Origin: Cellulomonas triticagri | GTDB taxonomy: Bacteria > Actinomycetota > Actinomycetes > Actinomycetales > Cellulomonadaceae | NCBI RefSeq assembly: GCF_003696205.1 | Contig: NZ_RFFI01000003.1 | Location: forward strand, 1 to 64,000 | Reading direction: 5' to 3' | Length of the DNA stretch: 64,000 bases | Part shown: positions 43,903 to 52,500 of the stretch, in pieces | Layout of the letters: each line of letters opens with the position of its first letter | Position numbering within the stretch: the stretch's first letter is position 1 | The notes under the pieces: model-generated | What the model was told of the DNA's origin: nothing | What the model saw: the letters and a program-made list of their open reading frames with translations, nothing else | Database searches by the model: none | Position numbers and translations under genes: made by a program

Positions 43903-45591
43903 GTGCCCGGTCCCTCGGTCCCGTCGTCGTCCCCCCGGCCCCCGGCCGGCCGGGACGCGGCCCCGGTCGGCGCCACGGGACGGGTGCACCTCGTCGCCGA
44001 CGCGCTGACCTTCGGGTACCCGGGGCGGCCCGTGCTCAACGCCGTCGGGCTGTCCGCGTCGGCGGGGGACCGCGTCGGCGTGGTGGGGGAGAACGGCGCG
44101 GGCAAGACCACGCTGCTGCGGCTGCTCGCCGGCGACCTCGTGCCCACCTCGGGGGAGGTCCGGCGGGCCGGGACCGTCTCGGTCGTCCCGCAGCAGCTCG
44201 ACGTCGAGCCCGGCACCACCGTGGGCGACCTCGTGCGCCGCACCGCGGGCCACGTGCGCGCGGCCGCGGAGCACCTCGACGAGGTCGTCGCCGGGTTCGA
44301 CCACGACGCGGGCGACCTCACCGCGCTCGCCGAGGCCATCGCCGCCGCCGAGCACCTGGCCGCGTGGGACGTCGACCGGCGCGTGGACGAGGCCCTGACC
44401 CGGTTCGGCGCCCCGCGCGACCCGGACCGCCGCCTCGACACGCTCAGCGTCGGCGAGGCGTACCGCGCCCGGCTCGCGTGCCACGTCGCCGAGCGGGCCG
44501 ACGTCCTGCTGCTGGACGAGCCCACGAACCACCTCGACGCCGCCGGGATCGACTACCTCACCGCGCAGCTGCAGGACTGGCCGGGCGTCGTCGTGATCGT
44601 CACCCACGACCGCCGGCTGCTGGACGACGTCATGACGGCGATCCTCGACCTCGACCCGTCGATGGACGGCCGCCCGGTGCTGTACGGGGCGACCCGGTAC
44701 GCGACGTACCGGTTCGCGAAGGACCAGGCGCTGCGCCGCTGGCGCGCCCGGTACGCGCAGGAGCGCAAGCGTGCCGAGAAGCTCGCCCGGCGGCTGGACG
44801 AGTCCTACGAGGGGCTGTCCGACGAGTGGCGGCCCGCGAAGGGCTCGCAGAAGCACCGCCGCGCCACCCGCGCGCGCATCCACGTCAAGGCCGCCGACCG
44901 GCTGGTGCAGAAGCTCGAGGCCGAGGCCGTCGAGGTCCCCGTCCCGCCCCCGGCCCTCGCGTTCCCGGACCTGCCGAGCATCCCCACCGGGTACACCGGT
45001 GGTCCGCTGCTGGAGGTCCGCGCCCCGCGCGTCGCCGGTCGCCTCGACCTCGCCGGGGTCCGCGTCGACCTGCCCCCGGCCGGGCGGCTGCTCGTCACCG
45101 GGGCCAACGGCGCGGGCAAGTCCACGCTGCTCGCCGCGATGACGGGACGGCTCGACCTGGACCGCGGCCACCGCGCCGTCGCGCACGGGGTCCGCCTCGG
45201 CGTCCTCACGCAGGACGACGACAGCCCCGAGCGCCGCCGGATGACGGGGTTCGAGGCGGCAGCCCGGCGCGCGCTCGACCTGCTGGAGGCGGGCGCGCTC
45301 GACCCCGCGCACGTGCTGCCCGTCGCCGCCCTCGGCCTGGTCGAGGAGACCGACCTGGACCGGCCGCTCGGCGAGCTGTCGGTCGGGCAGCGGCGCCGGT
45401 TCGAGCTCGCCGCCGCCCTGGTCGCCGCGCCGCACGTGCTCGTGCTGGACGAGCCGACGAACCACCTGTCCATCGCGCTGGTGGACGCGCTCACCGAGGC
45501 GCTGCGGCTGACGTCGGCGGCGGTCGTCGTCGCCACGCACGACCGGGCGATGCGCGCCGACCTGGCGGACTGGCCGACGCTGGACCTCTGA
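43903..45591 (+). CDS. ABC-F family ATPase, ribosome-associated
   Basis: A 562-residue protein without membrane segments. ABC1 has Walker A GENGAGKTTLLRLL, signature LSVGEAYRARL and Walker B VLLLDEPTNHLD; ABC2 has GANGAGKSTLLAAM, LSVGQRRRFEL and VLVLDEPTNHLS. The interdomain linker (about 270-370) is Arg/Lys-rich with coiled-coil character (RYAQERKRAEKLARRL). ABC-F proteins act at the ribosomal E site, and many actinobacterial members confer resistance to macrolides, lincosamides or pleuromutilins. Whether this is a resistance or a housekeeping member is undecided. GTG 43903 is 8 bp after rdgB. Confidence 0.9.
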   Translation: MPGPSVPSSSPRPPAGRDAAPVGATGRVHLVADALTFGYPGRPVLNAVGLSASAGDRVGVVGENGAGKTTLLRLLAGDLVPTSGEVRRAGTVSVVPQQLDVEPGTTVGDLVRRTAGHVRAAAEHLDEVVAGFDHDAGDLTALAEAIAAAEHLAAWDVDRRVDEALTRFGAPRDPDRRLDTLSVGEAYRARLACHVAERADVLLLDEPTNHLDAAGIDYLTAQLQDWPGVVVIVTHDRRLLDDVMTAILDLDPSMDGRPVLYGATRYATYRFAKDQALRRWRARYAQERKRAEKLARRLDESYEGLSDEWRPAKGSQKHRRATRARIHVKAADRLVQKLEAEAVEVPVPPPALAFPDLPSIPTGYTGGPLLEVRAPRVAGRLDLAGVRVDLPPAGRLLVTGANGAGKSTLLAAMTGRLDLDRGHRAVAHGVRLGVLTQDDDSPERRRMTGFEAAARRALDLLEAGALDPAHVLPVAALGLVEETDLDRPLGELSVGQRRRFELAAALVAAPHVLVLDEPTNHLSIALVDALTEALRLTSAAVVVATHDRAMRADLADWPTLDL

Positions 45592-45666
45592 GGCCGGCCG
45601 CCCCGGGGTCGGCGCTCGGGGGCGGCGTGGCGTCCACCCCTTCCGCGCCGTCGGCGCGCGTGCGGG

Positions 45667-48273
45667 TCAGGCGGAGAACGCGCTGAGGTCGCCGAGCGAG
45701 GTGCGGTCGGTGGCGCCGGTCTTGCGGCGGATCTGGCGGATGTGCCCTTCGACGGTGCGCACGCTGATGAAGAGCACCCTGGCGATCTCGGGGTTGGTGC
45801 GGCCCTGGGCGATGAGGTGGATGATCTCGGTCTCGCGCTTGCTGAGCCGGTGCCGTGGGCGGGCGGTCAGGGAGGCGAGGGCGGTGTGGTGCAGGGCGGC
45901 CGCGGAGGCCGTGGCCTGGGCGGTGCGGTCCGGCTGGTCGGCGTGGTGGAACAGCTCCGCCGCCGAGGTGTAGCACCGGGCCGCCTCCACGGGGATCTCG
46001 AGCAGCTCGAACTGCGCGCCCGCCGAGAGCAGCATCTCGGGGTCCTCGCGCGTGAGCGCGGTGCGGGCGGTGAGCAGGGCCCGCAGGTAGGGACCGGCGA
46101 TGCGCGAGGGGCCCGAGCCGGTCGGGTCGGGGATGGCCGCCTCCCGGTCGATGAGGAGCCGGGTGAGCTCCAGGGTCTCCGCCGGGAGCACCAGCCCGCC
46201 CCGGCGCAGGTCGTCCGCGCTGCGTCGGAGAGCCGTCGCGGCGGAGGCGACGTCGCCCTGCGCGTACGCCCTCATCGCGTGGAAGAACGTGCTCCCGCTG
46301 CAGGGCAGGGCGTGGCCCTGGTGGGTGGCCGACGTGGCGCTCTCGACGAGTCCCGGCGCGAGCGCGCTGTGGGACGTCAGGACGGACAGCAGGACGAGCA
46401 TGCTGCGGCTGGCCTGCTGGGCGGGCAACGGGTCGGTCCACGAGTGCGGGACGGAGAGCAGGCCGAGCAGGTGCCCCCGGGCGTCGTCCATCCACCCGCG
46501 GGCGGCCAGTCCGAGGGCGGCGACGTAGGTGCCGTGGGCCCAGGACGACGTCGACAGGTCGCGCTTGGCGCGGATGCGCATGGCGATGCCGTGCTCGATC
46601 GCTCCCGCGAGGTCTCCCGTGGCGTACGACGACAGGCCGAGCAGCAGCTGGGCGGTCCGGTCGAGCCAGTCGGGCCAGCTCGAGCGGTCGACGTCCAGCA
46701 GGCTCCGCGCGGGAGGCTGGCGTCCGGCGAGCGTGTGGCAGGCCGCGAGGACAAGGCGGGCCGTCGCGGCCCCGGAACCGTGTCCCCTCACGTACGGGGC
46801 GAGCGTGCGCTCGTACTCCTCGGGCAGGATGCCGAACTCGACGTCGAGCAGGTAGCCCAGCAGCCACAGCGACTCGCGGACGGCGGCCTCGGGCTCGTCG
46901 GCCTCGCGGAGCCGGTCGGCGACGGCGTGGGGATCGTCGCCCTGGATGATCGACCACCGGGCGGCGGCGTACCGGAACTCGACGTGGGCGGATGCCGATC
47001 GCTCGGTGGCGGTGTCCGTCTTCGCGAACACGGACTCGACGATGCCCGCCCCGCGGGGGTCCGGGGTGGTCAGGCGCAGCAGCCTGAGCGCGTCGCGCAG
47101 TCCGTGCGAGCGCTGCCAGGCCTCGACGGCGGAGGCGAGGTCGTGGCGGACGACCGGGCCCTCGGTGTCCAGCCCGGTGAGCGCGAGCGGCATGCCCGAG
47201 GGGTGGTGGGCGTGCGAGGGCGCGGGTCGGGGCGCAGGGCTGGTGAGCCGGTCCGCGACGCGGGCGCGGCGGACGTCAGCGGCACCGGAGGACTGGGCCG
47301 CCCGCGCCGCCTGGGACGCCGCGACGGCCAGGCGAGGATCGACCTGGCTCAGGAGGTGCGACGCCAGGCCCGGGGGGAACAGGGAGATCGGGGTGCCCTC
47401 GACCGCGGTGGACGTGTGCAGCAGACCGTGGTCGTGCAGGGCCGCGACCGCGTCCGGGGTCAGCACTTCCCCGGCGAGGTCGGCGGGCAGGGCGCCGGTC
47501 CGGGCCAGGACGGCCGCGGCCCCGCGCTGCTCGGCCGTCAGCGGGTCGAGCAGCAGGGCGAACATGGCGCTCAGCTCGCGCTCCCACCCCGCGGTCCCCT
47601 CCCAGAGGCCGTCCGAGCGACGCACACGCCCGTGAGCCAGGGCGGCGTCGAGCACCGCGATGGCCAGCCCGGGCAACCCTCCCGACTCGTGGAGGATCTC
47701 GGCCGTGACCTCCGGCGACAGCGTGTCCCCGAGCCGCTCGCTGAGCAGACGGTGCAGGTCCTCGAAGGCCAGGGGGTCGAGGTCGACCTGGACCCAGGTG
47801 GACGACGTGCTCAGGTCGGACTCCATCCCGGAGCCGGGGTCCCGCGGCAGCCGGGAGACGAGGACCGGGACCCCCGTGCGGCGCGCGAGGTTGCCGAGCA
47901 CCTGCGCCGTGCGCGCGCCGAGGTGCTCCAGGTCGTCGACGACCAGCACGTCGGTCTGCGGGGAGCCCAGGTCCATCACCTCGCGGACGTCGAGCTGGTC
48001 GAGGAAGGACTCCAACGACGCCCCGGCCGGCGGCGCGTGGGTGGGTCGCGGGCGCGACCAGCGCCAGGACGCCGGGAGCAGGTGCGTGTGGCGTCCGGTG
48101 TCCTCCAGCGCACGGCACACCACCTCGAGCACGGTGGTCCTCCCGGACCAGTGCGGCCCCACCAGCGCGACGTTCTGCGTCTGGCCGACCAGGTCCACGA
48201 CCCGCCCGACCTCGAAGTCCCTGCCGACCAGTCCGCCCGGGGGTGGGCCCCACACGCGCGGACGCGGCTGCAT
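45667..48273 (-). CDS. Large LuxR-family (LAL-type) ATPase transcriptional regulator
   Basis: An 868-residue protein from ATG 48273, chosen because AAGGGGG lies 7 nt upstream; an in-frame ATG at 48327 lacks a ribosome site. It begins with GGLVGRDFEVGRVVDLV and a P-loop-like VGPHWSGRTT in which Arg45 replaces the usual Walker A Lys; Walker B is DVLVVDDLEHL. A long helical, TPR-like middle follows. The C-terminal LuxR HTH (about 805-865) reads LSKRETEIIHLIAQGRTNPEIARVLFISVRTVEGHIRQI in parts. LAL (MalT-type) regulators couple nucleotide binding to a ligand signal. It is divergent from the Lsr2-like/RCC1 unit and is the likely regulator of it. Confidence 0.87.
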   Translation of the reverse strand: MQPRPRVWGPPPGGLVGRDFEVGRVVDLVGQTQNVALVGPHWSGRTTVLEVVCRALEDTGRHTHLLPASWRWSRPRPTHAPPAGASLESFLDQLDVREVMDLGSPQTDVLVVDDLEHLGARTAQVLGNLARRTGVPVLVSRLPRDPGSGMESDLSTSSTWVQVDLDPLAFEDLHRLLSERLGDTLSPEVTAEILHESGGLPGLAIAVLDAALAHGRVRRSDGLWEGTAGWERELSAMFALLLDPLTAEQRGAAAVLARTGALPADLAGEVLTPDAVAALHDHGLLHTSTAVEGTPISLFPPGLASHLLSQVDPRLAVAASQAARAAQSSGAADVRRARVADRLTSPAPRPAPSHAHHPSGMPLALTGLDTEGPVVRHDLASAVEAWQRSHGLRDALRLLRLTTPDPRGAGIVESVFAKTDTATERSASAHVEFRYAAARWSIIQGDDPHAVADRLREADEPEAAVRESLWLLGYLLDVEFGILPEEYERTLAPYVRGHGSGAATARLVLAACHTLAGRQPPARSLLDVDRSSWPDWLDRTAQLLLGLSSYATGDLAGAIEHGIAMRIRAKRDLSTSSWAHGTYVAALGLAARGWMDDARGHLLGLLSVPHSWTDPLPAQQASRSMLVLLSVLTSHSALAPGLVESATSATHQGHALPCSGSTFFHAMRAYAQGDVASAATALRRSADDLRRGGLVLPAETLELTRLLIDREAAIPDPTGSGPSRIAGPYLRALLTARTALTREDPEMLLSAGAQFELLEIPVEAARCYTSAAELFHHADQPDRTAQATASAAALHHTALASLTARPRHRLSKRETEIIHLIAQGRTNPEIARVLFISVRTVEGHIRQIRRKTGATDRTSLGDLSAFSA

Positions 48274-48934
48274 CGCGAACCCCCTTGCTCCATCGCCAAG
48301 CACGAGCTTCTCCTTCGCCGAGAGCATGAGCGGCCGGGACCCGCACCGGGGGCGCCAGGTCGATCCACGGGGGTGGCGGTCTGCCCCCCCCGAGCGGCGG
48401 GGTCGGGCCGGTCTCGGGTCCGAACCGGGGGCGCAGCCGCCAGGGCGCGGCCGGTGGTTGCGGGGCAGGACGCCCGATGTGCAGGTGCACGTCAACGACA
48501 GACTGGACCACGGTCGCCGGGGGTGAGTGACACGTCCACGCGTGACACGTGGACCACTCCGCGATGCGCACGTGCCGGGGGCCGCGGCCAGGTGCGCACC
48601 CGCTGTCGCGCACGCTCGCCCCGTGGGCCGTAGGTCCCGGCGGCCGAGGGCGCGGACCGCGCGCGTCGGGGAGCTGGTCGTGCACGGCGGCCACTCCCGG
48701 GGGACGGCTCGACGAGCGGCGCAGGGGCGCTGCGGTGATCCCGCATCGTGAGATGCACGGGTCGGCCGCAGGCCCTAGGTCCCGGGTGTGCGGCGTGGCG
48801 ACGCGGCGAACTCGCGCTGTTCTCCGCGAGCGGTACCTGATTCTCGGCCGTGCGCGCGCTGGGGGGTGCGCCTGCGCACGTGGTCGCCACCGGGCCGGTT
48901 CGAACCTGGTCTGGCACGACGAGGGGAGAAGCCG
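48274..48934. other. Long divergent intergenic region
   Basis: About 660 bp separate the LuxR-type gene from the first small ORF of the surface-protein unit. Frames here are low-complexity and lack ribosome sites. A repeat cluster at 48527-48554 is the only structured site I can support. A less GC-rich stretch near 48830-48860 (GCGGTACCTGATTCTC) could hold a promoter, but no clear box pair is visible. Confidence 0.5.
48527..48554. promoter_or_regulatory. Operator-like repeats upstream of the LuxR-type gene
   Basis: GTGACACGT occurs twice, 15 bp apart (48527-48535 and 48542-48550). Overlapping these, GTCCACG (48534-48540) and CGTGGAC (48548-48554) are perfect 7-bp inverted arms with 7 nt between. 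The site lies in the divergent gap and could bind the LuxR-type regulator. Confidence 0.4.
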
Positions 48935-49105
48935 GTGAACCGACCGGTCCGAGCTCGGAGTGCCACCCGGGATGCGTGGGCGCGTCGCGGAGGCGGGCCC
49001 GACGTGATCGCCGCCCCGGACGGGCCGAGGCCGGAGGTCGACCGGAACGCCGCTCGACGCGATCTGCGGCGCGCACGGAGGTCCGCCCTGCCGGTGACGG
49101 ACTGA
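48935..49105 (+). CDS. Small basic ORF, 56 residues, uncertain
   Basis: GTG 48935 is preceded by AGGGGAG with suitable spacing and encodes 56 residues rich in Arg, Ala and Pro (VNRPVRARSATRDAWARRGG at the start, RRDLRRARRSALPVTD at the end). No family is recognised. It ends 16 bp before the Lsr2-like gene. Good ribosome site and operon-like spacing support it; composition alone would not. Confidence 0.4.
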   Translation: MNRPVRARSATRDAWARRGGGPDVIAAPDGPRPEVDRNAARRDLRRARRSALPVTD

Positions 49106-49121
49106 GGAGATCGAGGAGCAG

Positions 49122-49478
49122 ATGGCGACGCGACATTGTGACTGCCCGGCCGCGCTGATCCGGGCGTGGGCACGGAGAACCGGCCACTCCGTGGCCGACC
49201 GTGGAGAGCTGTCCTGGCAGATCCACGACCTCTACCACGAGGCGTTCCCCCGGCGCCCCGACCCCAGGGACGACGGCGCCGACGGGTGCGAGGCCCCGGG
49301 GGACGGTGCGGCGCTCGAGACCCCGTCGACCGCTCCCGCAGCGGAGACGTCCGAGGCGCCGATCGTGGTGGTGCCGGTCGCAGCGCCGTCGGGTGACCCG
49401 CCCGGTGCGACGGTGCCGGCTGCTGCGGGCCCGGACGGTTTGTCGCCCGGTGCGACAGGGCTCGTGCCTGCCTCCTGA
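49122..49478 (+). CDS. Lsr2-like protein reduced to the C-terminal DNA-binding domain
   Basis: A 118-residue protein from ATG 49122 with GAGGAG upstream. Residues about 10-42 (ALIRAWARRTGHSVADRGEL, then SWQIHDLYHEAF) align with the Lsr2 C-terminal DNA-binding domain. The N-terminal oligomerisation domain is missing. The AT-minor-groove RGR motif of Lsr2 reads RGE here, which should weaken or change binding. The remaining 75 residues are an Ala/Pro/Gly-rich disordered tail with two GAT repeats. It immediately precedes the giant RCC1 surface-protein gene and may regulate it; it might also be an anti-silencing derivative. Confidence 0.65.
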   Translation: MATRHCDCPAALIRAWARRTGHSVADRGELSWQIHDLYHEAFPRRPDPRDDGADGCEAPGDGAALETPSTAPAAETSEAPIVVVPVAAPSGDPPGATVPAAAGPDGLSPGATGLVPAS

Positions 49479-49533
49479 GCCGCCGCGGTCGGAGACCACC
49501 CTTCCCATGTCCACTCGCACAGAAAGCTGACAG

Positions 49534-52500
49534 ATGCTCGACAGCACACACCTCAGAACGCTCCTCCCAGCACGCGCGCGCGGGACGGTGGTCCTCCTCG
49601 TCGTGCTCGCGCTGCTGCTCTCCCCGCTGCTCGCGCTCGCGCTCGTCCCCTCACCTGCCGCGGCGGACGACACGCAGCTGCCGCTCACACCCCGCTCCGG
49701 ACCGACGCAGGGGGGAACAGTCGTGACCCTCGAGGGCCCGGTGGGCTTCGCGCACGTCGCGTCGGGCGCGAGCGCCGCCCACGCCCTCGGCCTCACCACC
49801 GACGGTCGGGTGTACGCGTGGGGCAGCAACACCAGCGGCGAGCTGGGTATCGGCTCCGCCCTGGCCTCCGTCCCCAGCCCGACCCCGGTGGTGGGCCTGG
49901 ACGGGGTCACCGTCGTCCGTACCGCGGTCGGGGGCGGGTTCTCCCTGGCGCTGGCGGACGACGGGTCCGTCTACTCCTGGGGCGACAACGGCTCCGGGCA
50001 GCTGGGCAACGGGGCGACGGGGAGCTCGAACGTCCCCGTGGCCGTCGCGGCCGGTGCGAGAACCGGGAAGCGGCTGGTCGAGATCGCCGCCGGGCACCAG
50101 CACGCGCTGGCGCTCGCGGAGGACGGCACCGTGTACGCCTGGGGCAGCAACGCGCACGGGCAGCTCGGCAACGGTGATCTCGGCGTCACCGAGGCCCGCA
50201 CGCCGGTGGCGGTCGCGACGACGTGGCAGCTCGGCCCGGGCAGCACCAACGGGACCGTCGTGCAGATCTCGGCGGGGCAGTTCCACTCGGTGGCCCTGGC
50301 GGCCTCCGGGGTCCCGTTCACCTGGGGGATGGGCGACCTGCTCGGCTCGGGCCTCGGCCTGCGGCCCACGGACTCCCAGGCCACCCCCGGCATCGTCGAC
50401 ACGGCGCCCCTCGTCGCGGGCGAGGGCTACAGCCGGATCACCCAGGTGTCCGCGGGGTGGACGCACACGCTCGCCGTGACCGACCTGGGCCACCTCTACG
50501 GATGGGGGAGCAACTCGTCCGGGCAGCTGGGAGATGACGCGTCGGTCGCCGACGGCGGCACCGCGCAGAGCCCGGTGCGGATCCGGCGGCTGGGGACGTC
50601 GCAGGCCGGGGTGCCGCTGCTGAGCGCGGTGGAGGCCGTCGTGGCCGGGGCCGACTACTCGCTGGCGGTCGGCCCGGCCCTGAACGCCGGGACCCGGACC
50701 TGGCACGTCTTCGGCTGGGGGGACAACCGCCAGGGACAGCTCGGTGGTGACTACGGCACGGGGACCGACCGTCCGGAGTGGGTCACGACGTCGGCCGTGG
50801 CGGAGCCGGACGTGAGCAACCCGCACGTCCTGCCGATCGCGGCGTCCTCCGGCGCCGCGTACGCACTGAACCCCGATGGTTCCGTGCAGGCGTGGGGCGC
50901 ACAGCACAGCGGTCAGCTCGGCAACGGAGTCATCTCGAGCACGCAGAGCGCGCCCTGGGGCCCGGTGGACATGCCCGATCTCGACGTCCGGTTCGACGGG
51001 ACGTCCGCGACCGACGTGACGCGGGTGGACGCCGGCACCGTGCGTGCCGTCACCCCCGCGCACCCGGGTGGGACCGTCGACGTCGAGCTGCGGGTGGGCG
51101 GAGCAGGGAGCTACCCGCTGGTCACGCGAGACGGTCGGGACGCCTACACCTTCGGGATCGGCCCGGTCGTGCGTGAGCACCCCGTCGCGCCCCTCGGGGC
51201 GCTCGTCGGGCAGACCGTCGAGCTCACGGCGGCGGCGTCGGGTGACCCGGTGCCGGAGGTCGAGTGGGAGGTCGAGCGCGCGGGCACCTGGCAGCCCCAG
51301 GAGGACGCGGACCGGGTGACTTGGGCGCACGAGGGTGAGGTCACCACCACGACGCTGGCCCTCGACCTGACCGCGACCGGCACGGAGACGTACCGCGCCG
51401 TGTTCAGCAACGCCAACGGCGAAGCCGCCACGGACCCGGTGACCGTCACCGCGGAGGCGGTGACGGTGGGTCCGTCGCTGGTGGGTTCTCCGCCGTCCGG
51501 TGTGGTGGGGGACGCGTACCGGTTCGTGTTCGCGGTGGCGGGTGAGCCTGCTCCGACGGTGGCGGTGTCGTCCGGTGTGCTGCCGGCGGGTCTGTCGCTG
51601 TCGGTGGAGGGTGTCCTGGAGGGGACTCCGGAGGTGGTGGGTGAGTTCCCGGTGCGGGTGTCGGCGACGAACGTGGTCGGGACCGAGCACCTGGACGTGG
51701 TGCTGGTCGTGCAGAGCCGCCCGACCCTGGGTGGTGTGCCGGGTGCGGCCGTGGTCGGTGAGGTGTACGCGTTCGACTTCGACGTCGAGGGCGTTCCTGC
51801 TCCGGTGGTCTCGGTCGTCGGGGGGGACCTGCCCGGTGGGCTGGTGCTGTCCGCGGGTGGGCGCGTGACCGGGACCCCGACCGAGGTCGGTGTGTTCGCG
51901 TTCGACGTCGAGGCGACGAACTCGGTGGGCACGGCTCGGCTGTCGACGAGCATCGAGGTGCAGGTCGACGGGTCGCAGCCGGTCGGGGTCGCGCCGGTGC
52001 TGGGTGGTACGCCGGTCGAGGCGGTGCTGGGTGAGGCGTACTGGTTCGCGTTCGACGTGGCGGGGGAGCCGTCGCCGTCGGTGACGGTGGCCGAGGGTGT
52101 CGTGCCGCCGGGTCTCGACCTGTCCGCCGAGGGGGTCCTGTCCGGGACCCCGGGCGAGGTGGGCGAGTTCACCTTCCTCGTCCACGCCGAGAACACGGCC
52201 GGGACCGCCACGCACGAGGCGACGGTGCTGGTCCGGGCGGCCGAGGTGCCGACGGTGGGTCCGTCGCTGGTGGGTTCTCCGCCGTCCGGTGTGGTGGGGG
52301 ACGCGTACCGGTTCGTGTTCGCGGTGGCGGGTGAGCCTGCTCCGACGGTGGCGGTGTCGTCCGGTGTGCTGCCGGCGGGTCTGTCGCTGTCGGTGGAGGG
52401 TGTCCTGGAGGGGACTCCGGAGGTGGTGGGTGAGTTCCCGGTGCGGGTGTCGGCGACGAACGTGGTCGGGACCGAGCACCTGGACGTGGTGCTGGTCGTG

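Noticed and set aside
46100-46957. Additional minus-strand protein genes inside the LuxR-type gene
   Set aside because: They are alternative frames of the same gene with Arg/Pro-rich translations; the 868-residue frame has continuous homology-like structure from P-loop to HTH.
45742-48633. 963-codon plus-strand frame opposite the LuxR-type gene
   Set aside because: Low-complexity Arg/Gly/Glu/Pro translation without domains; antisense shadow of a gene with clear P-loop and HTH motifs.
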